From Phoronis australis (lineage: Eukaryota; Phoronida; Phoronidae): 64,000 nt of DNA. Both the position numbers and the translations under genes were made by a program. The DNA is taken from positions 190,229 to 254,228 of the forward strand of contig NMRA01000370.1 of NCBI GenBank assembly GCA_002633005.1, given 5' to 3'. The stretch's first letter is position 1; every line of letters begins with the position of its first letter. The notes below the pieces were generated by a model. That model ran no database searches. It was not told the origin of the DNA and worked only from the letters and a program-made list of their open reading frames with translations. Shown here in pieces: positions 23,101 to 34,800 of the stretch.

Positions 23101-26100
23101 TGACTTCTCATCATATAAGTAAGCAACAAGTTGAGATCAATTTTATGGCTATTAGCGATCTAAATCAAAATCTCGGTTCTTGGACGGAACGCGGAGTTTA
23201 TAGCCCGCCTTTTTATTGTTATAAAAACAAAAACTCAACGAAAAATCTCCCTTTTTCAATATAAGTAGCCTGTTAATTGAATTTCCTAACAATAGTGAAA
23301 TGTTTGATATTAGTCAATGTCGTACGACTTGTTTAAGTTTTGGGGGGATAGTGCCGAACCCCCTAAAGCCCGAAGCGAGTGGCTAAACTCGTTGAAAATA
23401 TGAACTGCTTCAAGGAAAGTCCTTGCCGGTTGCTTTCACTCCGTCTGAAAACATCTGAAAAAATAAGTAACTTGTATAAAGCACACTCCATGGTGTTTCT
23501 TAGATAAAGAAATTCAACAAAGCCACACGTTTTTTCATTGCTGTGTCTAAAATGAAACAAATCCAAATGCCAAAAATGTTCCAATTTTTTGCGTTTTTAT
23601 TTTCTTCCCAAACTACACCAGTCGCAAAGCGGAGACAAGATTCTAAATCCTATTGCCAAAATGTCCCCAATGTCCATTTTGTCTAAAGTTAAGCAGGACG
23701 AGAAAATGTTGCGAAAAAGCATATCACACAAGATCTCGAAGTCATGCCAGTGTGCTCGAGACCTTAGCAACGTAACCTAGCAACATGGCAGCCACTGAAG
23801 TGATTGGACGGTGAGGTTGGAATGTTGAATTACGGGTCCGTTCCGACGTTCCACCCGGTCTCAGCATTCTCCAATCTCAGTGATATCCAGCGGACGTTCC
23901 CGCTTTCCCCTGCCTCATATGTTTCCCGGTACCGCTATTTCTCAGGCAGATATTCTGCGTCGTGATATTACTACGGCCCTATGTTCCCCCGTTCTAATGT
24001 AGCCCGACTCGATTAATTCAGAGTTAGTCTATGTAAAAACCAGTAGATTTTAAACGATCAGTCTATACGTCAAAATTCAAAAAGAACTTCATGTTTTGTA
24101 CATGGATATGCATCCTAACAAAAATCTAAATCCACATGCAATGTGGCTGCTACGGAGTGCCAAAGTTGGCCGAAAATAGCTTCAGTGAAAACCTTCAAAA
24201 TAACCTTTTTTGTCACACAAAATGAGTTTTGAAAGTTGTGCCATTAAATTATTCAATTACAAGCTTTTCAAACAGTGCCACTCATTTGTTATCAGCTCAC
24301 TGTACATGATAGTAAAATGCATTCAAACTTGCCTACTTCGGTGACCAATTTTGTTGCAAAATGGAGCTACAGGTCATAAAGAGAAATAACGGATGAAAAC
24401 ACTTAAAAAGCGAAATTTTCTACTTCTCAGCAAACCAAAATTAAGTTCTATTACTCAAAAATCTGTGGTTCTGGATATAGTCTCTACCTTTGGTTTTATA
24501 TGGAGCCAATCTTAATTTCATCGCCCCATCAGTCGAAAACATGCCGATCTAACGAGTGAACTGTGTCGAATGTAAAACAAACAATGTTATAATCGACTTT
24601 CTTTGACAATTATTACAGAAGGCCGTGAATGTAAGTTCCTTGCGTCCGGCGAGGATTACAATGGAACCATGTCAGTCACAAGGTCGGGAAAGACGTGTCA
24701 GAGATGGGATGCACAGACTCCTCACACTCATTCTGAACGTAATGCGGACACAATTGAAAACTACTGCAGGAACCCAGACGGGGAACCTTCGCCCTGGTGT
24801 TACACAACTGACCCTTCCGTGAGATGGCAATATTGTCCAGTACCATTTTGTTCCGGTGAGTGAATAATGTGTAATCAATAATGAATCTTTGCTTGTCCAG
24901 AAAACGGCGCCATATTCTCCAACTGGATATATGATATCCTTTCATTTCATCTTCAGGAGACAGTTTTATCAAAGGTTGGTGGTAGGCTACAGTTTTATAG
25001 CTGACACAGTCGAAACTTTGAAGTTAATTTACACAGTGTACACCAACGTGGCTCCTGCAGACAGTGGTCGTTCTTCAGATACAACGTTTGGCACTCATAA
25101 AAAGCGCAACATCAAGTAGGCATTACCGACGTGCTTACGATCGTCATAGTTACGACCAGACTTACCCGTTGCGTGTAACTTATCGGTATCTTTTTGCAAT
25201 CAAGCGGCGATCATGTTTTTAGAATGGAGTAGCCTAGCGTGCAAGAATTCGTTACTGTTAGTAAGTGCAGTGCTGAAAATTATTGTAAACCAACCGTTCC
25301 TAAGACCAGTGTGCGGTGGTGACGTCGTAAGATAATTTCTAAAATCTATTTCCATCAACCTTTAACCCGTTCATTCTGACACGACGTTTCGGTTGGTCAT
25401 TTCTCCTGCCATCTCCAGTGTGTCAGACTGAGAACAGAGAGATCCCATTTTCAAATCCTGTTGTACTCCATGTGCCAATTTTTTACTGCGAAGAATGTAC
25501 CAGATACCTGTGCATGAACCTATAAAATCGCTGTAAGCCTGCAACATCTGAAAATGGTTGGATAAATGACAAACCGAGAGGTGGTGCCAATCTATAATAG
25601 GCTAGGATTTGTGTAAATTGAGCAATAGATTTTAGAAATGAAATATGTGTGATGTTTTTACAGGCCATCAAGATTGTAAGAACGATAGTTGGGGATATTC
25701 CTACAACGGAACAATCAATATAACCATATCAGGCATACCATGTCAGCGGTGGGATATGCAACTCCCACACACACACGACAGTTTCGAAGGAGTACATGAA
25801 AACTTCTGCCGAAATGTGGGGACAATCAATGCACAATCTCCATGGTGCTACACAACAAATTCCTCCGTCAGGTGGCAATACTGTCCGGTTCCGTTATGCT
25901 CGGGTAAGCACACGGTTTTCAATACAGGTGAAATTTCTACACGCCAGAATATTCCTCAGATATAGAAATCTAACTGACTTACGTCCACATATCCGCCTCT
26001 ACGTGAAACTTCGTCTATATACAGAATAGGAAATGCACGTTACATGGGATGTTACTTGATCATCTCTTAAAGCCGAAGGCAACCTTTTTCCATGTCATTT

Positions 26101-29100
26101 TGAGCTAAAATAAGGTTGGTTGGTTATCCTAGACCTATTTTCCACTTAATTACAGCTTTTCGTAATTTTGTTAATTACTCGTCCGCTACTCCGGAAGTGA
26201 CGTTTTAGGAGGCAAGCATTTCGCGCCAATTTCTTTTCATATAGTCTGACTGTGAGAGCTGCCGACTCAGTCATTGTTCTACCTCGGTTGTNNNNNNNNN
26301 NNNNNNNNNNNNNNNNNNNNNNNNNNNNNNNNNNNNNNNNNNNNNNNNNNNNNNNNNNNNNNNNNNNNNNNNNNNNNNNNNNNNNNNNNNNNNNNNNNNN
26401 NNNNNNNNNNNNNNNNNNNNNNNNNNNNNNNNNNNNNNNNNNNNNNNNNNNNNNNNNNNNNNNNNNNNNNNNNNNNNNNNNNNNNNNNNNNNNNNNNNNN
26501 NNNNNNNNNNNNNNNNNNNNNNNNNNNNNNNNNNNNNNNNNNNNNNNNNNNNNNNNNNNNNNNNNNNNNNNNNNNNNNNNNNNNNNNNNNNNNNNNNNNN
26601 NNNNNNNNNNNNNNNNNNNNNNNNNNNNNNNNNNNNNNNNNNNNNNNNNNNNNNNNNNNNNNNNNNNNNNNNNNNNNNNNNNNNNNNNNNNNNNNNNNNN
26701 NNNNNNNNNNNNNNNNNNNNNNNNNNNNNNNNNNNNNNNNNNNNNNNNNNNNNNNNNNNNNNNNNNNNNNNNNNNNNNNNNNNNNNNNNNNNNNNNNNNN
26801 NNNNNNNNNNNNNNNNNNNNNNNNNNNNNNNNNNNNNNNNNNNNNNNNNNNNNNNNNNNNNNNNNNNNNNNNNNNNNNNNNNNNNNNNNNNNNNNNNNNN
26901 NNNNNNNNNNNNNNNNNNNNNNNNNNNNNNNNNNNNNNNNNNNNNNNNNNNNNNNNNNNNNNNNNNNNNNNNNNNNNNNNNNNNNNNNNNNNNNNNNNNN
27001 NNNNNNNNNNNNNNNNNNNNNNNNNNNNNNNNNNNNNNNNNNNNNNNNNNNNNNNNNNNNNNNNNNNNNNNNNNNNNNNNNNNNNNNNNNNNNNNNNNNN
27101 NNNNNNNNNNNNNNNNNNNNNNNNNNNNNNNNNNNNNNNNNNNNNNNNNNNNNNNNNNNNNNNNNNNNNNNNNNNGACAATTGTTGAAAAACAGCACAAA
27201 ACAAAAGTAGAACAGAACAGATTCGCACGGTAAACTCAACGCAAAACCAAGTGGCGGGAAACGCTTGCCTCCTAAAACGTCACTTCCGGAGTAGCGGACG
27301 AGTAATTAATAAAATTACGAAAAGCTGTAATTAAGTGGAAAATATGTCTAGGATAACCAGCCAACCTTATTTTAGCTCAAAATGACATGAAAAAAGGTTG
27401 CCTTCGCCTTTAAGCAATGTCCATTTAAACGTGTATCACTGATAAAGTGTAAAGGAAATCACGCGAAGTAATGCTAAATGTTTTGTTTTTTTAGAAATAA
27501 GTGCGCCTTTTTGTCACCATTCCTGTGCACGAAAGCTCAGACAATTAAGGGGCACCATTCTAGCCTCCAACAAGTTCAGAAAGTTAATGCTAATTCTGAA
27601 TTTTAACTTAAATCTAATTTTGAACTTATTCTAACAAGCAGAAAGAACATCGGGACAGGGCACTATCTAACTGGAACAAAATAGAGCAGAAGGAAAATCA
27701 GGACAGGGAAACTTCAGGATCGGGGACGAACAATACAGGGAACATAACGCCAGGGAACAACAGGACGGTGTACCATAAGTTGGGGATCAGTGGAAAGCGG
27801 GAACGTAGGAACCGGGGATGATAGGGACGTTCACAAAATGTGTAGCGTAGTTAAAGAGCATTGACCTTTGCTTTTTATAAATCAAAAAATTTAGATAACA
27901 AAGTCAAGGTAGACTGTTATTTGCTAAAAGTTCATTTTAATGTTATCTGTCGACTGATGACTTACCTGATCAACATGTAGCCAAATTTAGAATTAGTGAA
28001 TTCATTTCAATAAAATATATATTTTCTACAAATAGAAAATGCCTAGAATTTGATTTCGGACCGGGTACTAAACTACTATTGACATCATTTCGTCGTCATG
28101 ACTTTTTTCTTAAAGTTATTAAAAAAGAAAGATAATTTATATCAAAATAACGTTATAAACAACAAAACCATTTTTTTGATAAAATTATTCATGCCAATCT
28201 GTCGGAAACGCTGTCGTAGTTTACTAAATTACTTTTTTCGATTTTGTTTGATGCAGCTTTGTATAGACCTTCTTTCAATAAAAATGGTAAAAAGGTCAAC
28301 TTTCAACCAGTGTTTGATGAGAAATGATATATTAAAAAGATGTAAAAGTTTGTGGGAGAATAGTGCATAAATCATGTCTGTTTCGAGGAAACGATGCTGC
28401 AATTTTTTTTTTAATTTGGGAGGCTCACATTGCGCTACTTGTCTATTTGTCATACGAGTCAACAATACCGTAATCAACGTCCTTCGATAACAGTTATTAC
28501 AGACGGCCGTGAATGTAAGTTCCTCGCGTCCGGCGAGGATTACAATGGAACCATGTCAGTCACAATGTCGGGAAGGACGTGTCAGAGATGGGATGCACAG
28601 ACTCCTCACACTCATTTTGAACGTAATGAGGACACAATTGAAAACTACTGCAGGAACCCAGACGGGGAACCGTCGCCCTGGTGTTACACAACTGACCCTT
28701 CCGTGAGATGGCAATATTGTCCAGTACCATTTTGTTCCGGTGAGTGACTAATGCGTAGTCGATAATGAATCTTTGTTTGTCCAGAAAACGACATCACATC
28801 CTTTACCCAGTCATGACGCCCTCTCATCTTATCTTCAGGAGACCATTATATTAAAAGTGTTAAGTTCAGTTTTATAGGTAAAGCGATGGATACCTGGATT
28901 TTAATTTATACATTGTCCATCAACGTGGCTTCTGGAGACATCAGTCGGTTTAACTAGGAATTTTGAACATGTAAAATTAGTAACTTCAGACACAACGTTT
29001 CGCACTTTTAACAAAACGCAGCTTCAGTTGTCCATGAATGTGCTTACGATCGTCAAAGCTACGAACAGACTGAGAAACTGTCCTAACTCAATGCTATCTC

Positions 29101-29857
29101 ATGCACTTATGTATGTAAAGCCTGGTGACCAACCAGTGGTGTAGATGTGGACGTATTTGTTGCTGTCCTTAATTGCAATGCTGAAAATAATTAAAAAGAA
29201 AAACTTTCTCAATTTTGTTTGAGGTGGTGACGTTGTAAAATGATTTCTAAAACCTATTTCCACCAAGCTTCAGCCTCTTGATTTTGACACGAAGTTTCGG
29301 TCAGTCATTTTTCCCGACATCTTCAGGGTTACCGAGTGCCACACCGAGAACCGAAACGTCCATTCCCAGCTTCAAATCCCACAGTGGTCCATGAAAATGG
29401 TGCTAATCCGATGGGGGTACCAGACACTCTTGCATGTACGTTTAAAAACGCTGAAAGCCAGCAACACCTGAAGATGGCCGGATACATGACCAACCGAAAT
29501 GTGAAGCTAATCTAAATAGACTAGTATTTGTGTATATAGATCATTAGATTTTAGAAATAAAAATATCTGTGATGTTTTGCAGGCTATCAAGATTCTAAGA
29601 AAGATTGCCAGACATCCTCTGTGACAGCCGCTTACAGCGCACCGGAATATTTGAACCTGGAGCAAGTTAGAACATACGCACGTGTTGATGAGTACTTCGT
29701 GTCTGTAAGCAGCAAGAAGAAAGTACAGATGATAGACTTTAAATATGTCCGAAGCATGGTTCATTGTTTGAACTATTGTAAACGAAACCCTTGCTGCCCC
29801 GTTGTTCAGTTTTCAGAAAGTACCAACGTGTGCATCACTTATCATTTCATGGAGTAA
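20081..29857 (+). CDS. Secreted protein with three kringles and a PAN-like C-terminus
   Basis: Proposed exons are 20081-20162, 24619-24855, 25664-25903, 28503-28739 and 29583-29857. All internal junctions are phase 1 with GT/AG borders, and the joined frame is open for 356 residues. Residues 1-27 are a signal peptide. Kringles follow at about 28-106, 107-186 and 187-265, each with six cysteines and NYCRN/NFCRN and PWCYT motifs. Residues 266-356 hold a Cys-rich PAN/apple-like segment ending in TAA. There is no serine protease domain, unlike plasminogen or HGF, so an extracellular binding or matrix role is inferred. An 884-base gap (26292-27175) in the intron before the third kringle could hide another exon. 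Whether the signal exon is spliced directly to the first kringle, 4.5 kb away, is inferred from phase. Confidence 0.72.
20664..20734. repeat. Micro-element, right-copy counterpart of 6673-6741
   Basis: CATGGGTGGCACA ... TGCGCCGCCCAAG. The terminal inverted repeat is slightly eroded compared with the left copy. Confidence 0.6.
21521..21694 (+). promoter_or_regulatory. TATA box and possible alternative first exon, right copy
   Basis: ATATATATAG at 21521-21530; ATG at 21625; 23 codons with a hydrophobic stretch ([13 protein letters not shown]); then a GTAATT donor at 21695 in phase 1, compatible with the kringle exons. No transcript evidence. The TATA element and ATG are shared with the left copy, but the phase is not. 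Confidence 0.28.
22800..23285 (+). repeat. Dispersed repeat 'X', copy 2
   Basis: Duplication partner of 8950-9425. It contains ATTGGAGGTAATTCCAGGAC and AAGTTGAGATCAATTTTAT, which also occur in diverged form in the copine intron near 37920 and 38990. Confidence 0.6.
24130..24560 (+). repeat. Dispersed repeat 'Y', copy 2
   Basis: Same segment as 10410-10870 and 31435-31815, immediately upstream of the first intact kringle exon. Confidence 0.65.
24619..24855 (+). CDS. Exon 2: first kringle
   Basis: A 237-base exon, phase 1-1, acceptor ATTACAG and donor GTGAGT. The kringle has all six cysteines ([29 protein letters not shown]), expected to pair 1-6, 2-4 and 3-5. NPDGE supplies acidic residues at the position of the plasminogen lysine-binding Asp-x-Asp, and both groove Trp residues (PWCY, RWQY) are present. 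Lysine-type ligand binding is therefore possible but inferred. Confidence 0.9.
25664..25903 (+). CDS. Exon 3: second, divergent kringle
   Basis: A 240-base exon, phase 1-1, acceptor TTTTACAG, donor GTAAGC. The six cysteines lie in QDCKN, IPCQRW, NFCRN, PWCYT, QYCPV and PLCS. It has potential N-glycosylation sites NGT and NIT, and NSS near the end. It differs clearly from the other kringles of the locus. Its first codons (GHQDCKND) resemble the start of the C-terminal exon (GYQDSKKD), and the intron before it matches the intron before that exon. Confidence 0.9.
26067..27413. mobile_element. Long inverted-repeat (foldback) element around an assembly gap
   Basis: The left arm (about 26067-26230) and right arm (about 27250-27413) are inverted copies of each other, about 160 bp each. 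They begin TTAAAGCCGAAGGCAACC and end with the inverse, with TTAA at both outer edges. The centre contains 884 Ns (26292-27175). A TTAA target is typical of piggyBac-type elements; the superfamily is not proven. The arms probably caused the assembly gap. Confidence 0.75.
26292..27175. other. Assembly gap, 884 N
   Basis: Unknown sequence within the foldback element. Frames called across it are meaningless. Confidence 1.
28503..28739 (+). CDS. Exon 4: third kringle
   Basis: A 237-base exon, phase 1-1, acceptor ATTACAG, donor GTGAGT. By eye it differs from the first kringle exon at only about seven of 237 bases. It keeps all six cysteines and both groove Trp residues. The following intron matches that after the left-copy kringle (11185-12023), which indicates recent duplication or gene conversion. 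Confidence 0.9.
29583..29857 (+). CDS. Exon 5: PAN/apple-like C-terminus and stop
   Basis: Acceptor TTTTGCAG, then 91 codons ending TAA at 29855-29857. The cysteines lie in KDCQ, HCLNYC, PCCP and NVCIT. The pattern C...C...C followed by [11 protein letters not shown] resembles the second half of a PAN/apple domain (C-x3-C, hydrophobic strand, C). The first half lacks a recognisable match. PAN modules mediate protein or carbohydrate binding in secreted proteins. The domain call is moderate; the exon itself is well supported by splice signals and an intact frame. Confidence 0.72.
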
Positions 29858-30188
29858 AGGTCGACAGTTGAGGAATTCATTTCTATCTTTTCCAAACGAC
29901 CGCCTACTGCGAGTGCAGGCGAGTAGCTCGAAGCTATCTTGTCGAGGAGTAAACCACAGGTAAAGGTTGTGCTCACGATTGCAATGAGCCATTCATACTG
30001 ACAAATTTGTTGTCTACACCGATCAAGCTTCAAAATGATGAATTTTTAATGGTCACCGAAGGTGATTGACAATGCACTTCAAATTTGCTCATCTCGTCAG
30101 CAGGCTGCGATTATTCGCTAACCGGGCATGAGTTCCGTACAACCGAGGGTATCACGAAAACGCAAGATCATGAGAGAGATATCGCTAT

Positions 30189-30473
30189 GTGTTAAGTGAA
30201 GCACGGGATCGCACTGGCTTCCTTTGCGAGATTCTTGCGCCAACGGAACTCGCGACCAAGGTAAATGGTCTCCAACAAGTGAGACATTCGCTTCACCCCC
30301 AAGAGAGGCGAGATTTCCTAGTTCATTGTGTCGCTGATGTGAACTATGAGCTGAAACAATTCGCCTTCGAGGCACGTAGCTTGTCATCTGGGCTTGCATG
30401 CTCTTACAATTACCACGCCGCTCGATTTGAACACATCAAAAATCAATATTCAACTACTTGTTCTTCCTTCTAA
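30189..30473 (+). other. Unassigned open frame of 94 codons
   Basis: The frame (start MLSEARDRTGFLCEIL) is more GC-rich than its surroundings and shows no domain I recognise. The opposite strand is also open for 93 codons (30118-30399). There are no splice partners or promoter signs. It is probably a fragment of a decayed repeat, but a small gene is not excluded. Confidence 0.2.
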
Positions 30474-30481
30474 GGAATAAG

Positions 30482-30755
30482 AGGGGCGGATCCAGGNAAT
30501 AACCAGAATTAATTTCGGCAGACGCGCGCGCCGAGACTATAATGTAGGGATGCAGGGGCTCGAATTTTTTTGGTTTGCAGACCTTTTGATTAAAAAAAGG
30601 TAAACAGAGTTGTTCAGGACCTATCCATCCCCCGAGCCCCCCTGGTTGCGCGCATGTGCTAGTCGCAATTCGCACCCGAACTGCCAAATTGTATCTGGTA
30701 GAATTTTAGGGGGGCCATGGCCCCCTTGGTCCCTCCTAAATCCGCCGCTAAATAC
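30482..30755. mobile_element. hAT-like element with a nested second element
   Basis: The left end GGGGCGGATCCAGG and right end CCTCCTAAATCCGCCGCT are inverted, matching the end type of 3598-4524. Inside, 30519-30656 contains GGGGCTCGAAT and CCGAGCCCCCCTGG...GCGCGCATG, related to the MITE at 6269-6458. No transposase. One N at 30497. Confidence 0.55.
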
Positions 30756-31434
30756 TGCGGTAGAATTTAATAAGCTAGCTATGAAATTATATCGGATTTC
30801 AATTGTTCTAAATCAATGGGTCGCATTTTATAATAATGTCAAATAAAGCAGTCAAGATGCGTTCACTGACGCGCACAGTAGTCAGTCCAGTAGCGAGCAC
30901 CTCCACGCCCCCCGTCGACCCCTTAAGTGGCCTCTCTCCCCACCCCCTGTCGGTAGTTGGTGAACCCATTGGACGACACCTGTTTGGAACCCCCCTCGGC
31001 ATGCGCCCGGGGGGCACCTGACCCCCCCCTTCTACGTCACAGAGTCAGTCACTGGATATGTTTGCCATGATGTGCTATGAAGTCCATACAATTGCCTGTC
31101 ATGAACCGAATTATTAATAAAAATGTTGATGCAGTGTCAGAAACGTTTGGGTGACCGGGGGGGGGGGGAGATTTCAGAGAATGGTAGTTAGTAATTTTGT
31201 CTGTTTTTTCTCTAAAATACATGCTGTTTACGTAGTGTTTTTGCAAGCTAATTACATGTTCCAAGAGCCCCCCTATTGGTGATTGAGGCAACTGGGAACA
31301 GGCAAATAAACGGACGAACTGCAATTCGTATAATGCTTCGTAAGCAAAAACTACGGGAAAAGCAAGATTTTTTATCATAGGTTATGGACAGGTTAGGAAT
31401 GACTGAACAAATTATTAAAGGGTCAGTTCTTAGA

Positions 31435-31815
31435 ACCTTGCAATATGGCTGCCACAGAGTGCCAATGATTGCCGCAAATGGCGTCAGTGAAAACCTTCAA
31501 AATATCCGTTTTGCCACACAAAATCAAAGCATACAAATTTGAAAATGTATTTTAAAAGTTGTGTCATTAAATTATTCAATCATACTTTTTCAAACCATAT
31601 CACTCGTTTGTTATTAGCTCATTATACGTGTTAGTCAAATACATTCAAACATGTCTACATCGGTGCCCAATTTTGTTGCAAAAATAGAAATAATGGCTGA
31701 AAATTCTTAAGAAGCGAGGTTTTTCTACATCTAACCAAATCAAACTAAAAAAAATCTGTGATTTTGGGTGTAGAATCTACCTATTGTTTTTATACGGAGT
31801 CACTCTTAAGTCCTA
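31435..31815 (+). repeat. Dispersed repeat 'Y', copy 3
   Basis: Matches the segments upstream of the kringle exons at 10948 and 24619, but no kringle exon follows. Similarity fades after the shared CACTCTTAAGT. Confidence 0.7.
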
Positions 31816-34800
31816 CTTAATTTTAATTTCCACAAAGCCCGATGAAATATAATTTCAACAAACCTATTCTTTTGAGTTGAAGACACTTCATTTTTTTTCA
31901 AAACATTCATTAACATAGCACAAATCATCCAAGTCTTTCTAAAAATAAATTACTCTTCTTTATAACCCGTCGGACCAGGTTGACTTTTCATTTTTCGATT
32001 TAAAAAAAAAATTAGAATTCTTTGTAGTTGGTTTTACCCTTGATATCCAAAGCTTCATTAACAGAATTTTTATCAACCTCTCGTAGCATCGAAGAAATCT
32101 TCCACAATCTTCCTTGACGGCGCAGTTCTTGTTTTGTATTCTCGGTGATTCTCGTTTAGTTCGTAGCAATTGTACCGTCATCCAATTAAGTTACACTTCG
32201 TAAATATATTGAAAAATGAACGACGGAATTTTAACTTATAAAACAATTGGAAAGCCCTTCTCCGTGTTCTATCCATTGCGTTTTACATCTGATCAAGGCG
32301 CATCTTATTTTTTCATTTCTTAATTTCAATAGTTAATTTTTTGTTTTGATTCCAAACAATCGAAATTTAAACTTTCCTCACTGGGAATTCTCTGACTTGA
32401 CTATTTTCAACTTCTAAATGTCGTTCATGTTGCTTGTTTTTTCCACTAGCGGAGTATGAAACAGATGTGCCTTTAGTCTTCAAAAACAGAACGTTCAAAA
32501 CAATTAGTCCACAGTGCATTAAGAACTTCAGAGCTGCAACACTCGACACTTCATTGTGCAGGCTCCCACACACATTTCTCTTCATAAATGACAACAAAAA
32601 CCTCTTGACCAAGCGTGCACCTGCCGTCTGTTTCCTCTTGTAGATGATCACCTGTACAAAGTCATGACTCTTATGAAAAATTCATTTTTAAGTTGACGAA
32701 TTTAGGGAGCCACCTTTCTATTTTATTGTTTTGCCCCATGAAAGTCTTGCAAAAATGTACTTCTTCATCTCCACCGACGGTGGTAGGACTATACATTTAA
32801 TACGTAAGTTGGAAAGATCATTTTTCAAAGCTTTACTGAACTGCTATGAGCTCCGTGTGTTCAGTCAAAGAATCTAATTTTTCGCTTAGTAGACCACGTA
32901 CGGCTAATTGGTTTCAATTAATTGCTTTTTTGAATGAACGCTTTTTCGAATGAAAATTCGTTTAGCATTGCTGGAGATCACATCCGCATACACTATGACC
33001 CGTCGTTATCTTCAATAATTTTGTATAGGTGTAGAACAAAGCGCTTTGTAGTTTTAGGAAAAACATATTATTTTGTGTACCAGACCGAGATGAAGGCGGA
33101 TGTTACCGCGTGCATAGACATGTTTTATCCACTCCGACAAGAAGCAAAAACAGCGGAAAAAAATTAAAATTTGCAATATAAATTGGTTAGATTTTGCGGT
33201 ATTGCTCATTGATTTAGCAACTTGCTTGATGTTGTCAGACATGACCCATTTGAAATGTCCTTTAATGTACTTTCAGATGTACGGCTGAGTTGCATAAAAC
33301 TTCAAAGTTATCCGCTGGATAAGTTTAATTGTTGCATGACCTCAAGTGCATTGTTCTACAATAACAACGTTAGGCGTGATAATGCGACGTCATTGTTGAT
33401 ACACGGCGTATAACTTCTATGCAACTGGGCCCTGGAGCGCGTTTTCCGGCCGTTATGCAAAATTGGTTGAATACAAGACACTTGTTGTTGATAACAATCA
33501 TTATTCTGTTCCGCTCGTATCCTCAGAACAAATGTAAATTTTAGAAGGCGCAAACCCGATCAAAGGCCTTTTAAAATGTTCAAATTAACAAATATAAGAT
33601 AACTACCAGAAATATTTATTTGTAACAAAAAATATGTAGATACAGAATTTTTCTGATAAACTCATGCCAACCACACAGTCAAATGACGAGGAATGCATTG
33701 ATAATGAACAATAAGGTTCTATATTTTGTATAAAAAACATAAGTAGAATAAAAACTGATGTCTTTCTGTTCCCTAAAAAAGAGCTGTACATGTTAAAATC
33801 TTCAAAACATATACAGACCTGACTTTGCAATCTGGAATCGCTTATAGCCAGACACTCATTTCACGAAGTAATACTGGGATGCTTATGAAACACAGAGAGA
33901 ACATTGGTTCAAGAAACAATGACTAAGACTTTTCCTAAAACAAACAGGACTAAAGACTGCTAGCGACCTTGAGGGGACAACTTGGAGCAAATCATCCAAA
34001 GTAATACACGATAAAAAGTTTGTTTAAATGTGGCAAAATATAGCAGTGCCATGCCCCTGGGAGTCTCCATATGATGGGTAGGTAAGTACGATTCAACCAC
34101 TAGGATGATCATTTTTTTCTCTTTGACTTCTTTTCAGGAAGACATTTTGCTCCCCCAGGAATAATAAAGAAACGCACACCCAAGCGCAGACAGGCAGTGT
34201 TACCACTGAAGTCTTAGCTACTGATGTGATAATTATCGCACACAAAAGGATCTTAGTTCAGCATTCACACAATGCCACAGGTTGACCCTGGCACTTCTTC
34301 TACAAATCTATTGACAAAGTACAAGTTACCATGGAACTGGATCCTAATGACTGCAAGAAAGATGCCCACAGGCTTACATGTTTAAGCTGCATCCCCATAC
34401 ACCACTAGGTGGCAGGAGTGTGGCCATTGCTTTTGCTTCACAAGGCTCTCTCATTGGAGTGAGGTTCTATGTCCTCAATACAAAGCAGATTAAAATGAAT
34501 TTTCCATTTCTAAAAATGGTAATTAAGTCACCTATATCTTTCTGCCATCTATATCAACATCAAACAACAGTGCAAAGAAAACCAATAAATTTTGAAATAA
34601 ATATATTTCATGGCCGGTCTATCAGACACATTTTTTGTGGAAAATTCATAAACCTGAAAATTTGAGGAAATTCATGAAATTCTGACATTTTGTTTTCACA
34701 TGGCTACCACGCTTACTTTAAACATGCTCCCCTAATCAGATGCGCATATATTAAGTGGCTGACCTTTGAAATCACTTGACTGCAACATACCAGTACATAT

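Larger units (their letters stand above)
18600..25640 (+). repeat. Segmental tandem duplication, right copy
   Basis: Counterpart of 3470-12290. It carries the intact signal-peptide exon (20081) and an intact kringle exon (24619). After that exon, the intron continues to match the left copy up to the next splice acceptor. It lacks the 927-bp and 190-bp insertions of the left copy. Confidence 0.88.

Noticed and set aside
26146-27239. Open frames of 300+ codons
   Set aside because: Almost entirely unknown bases; artefact of the gap.
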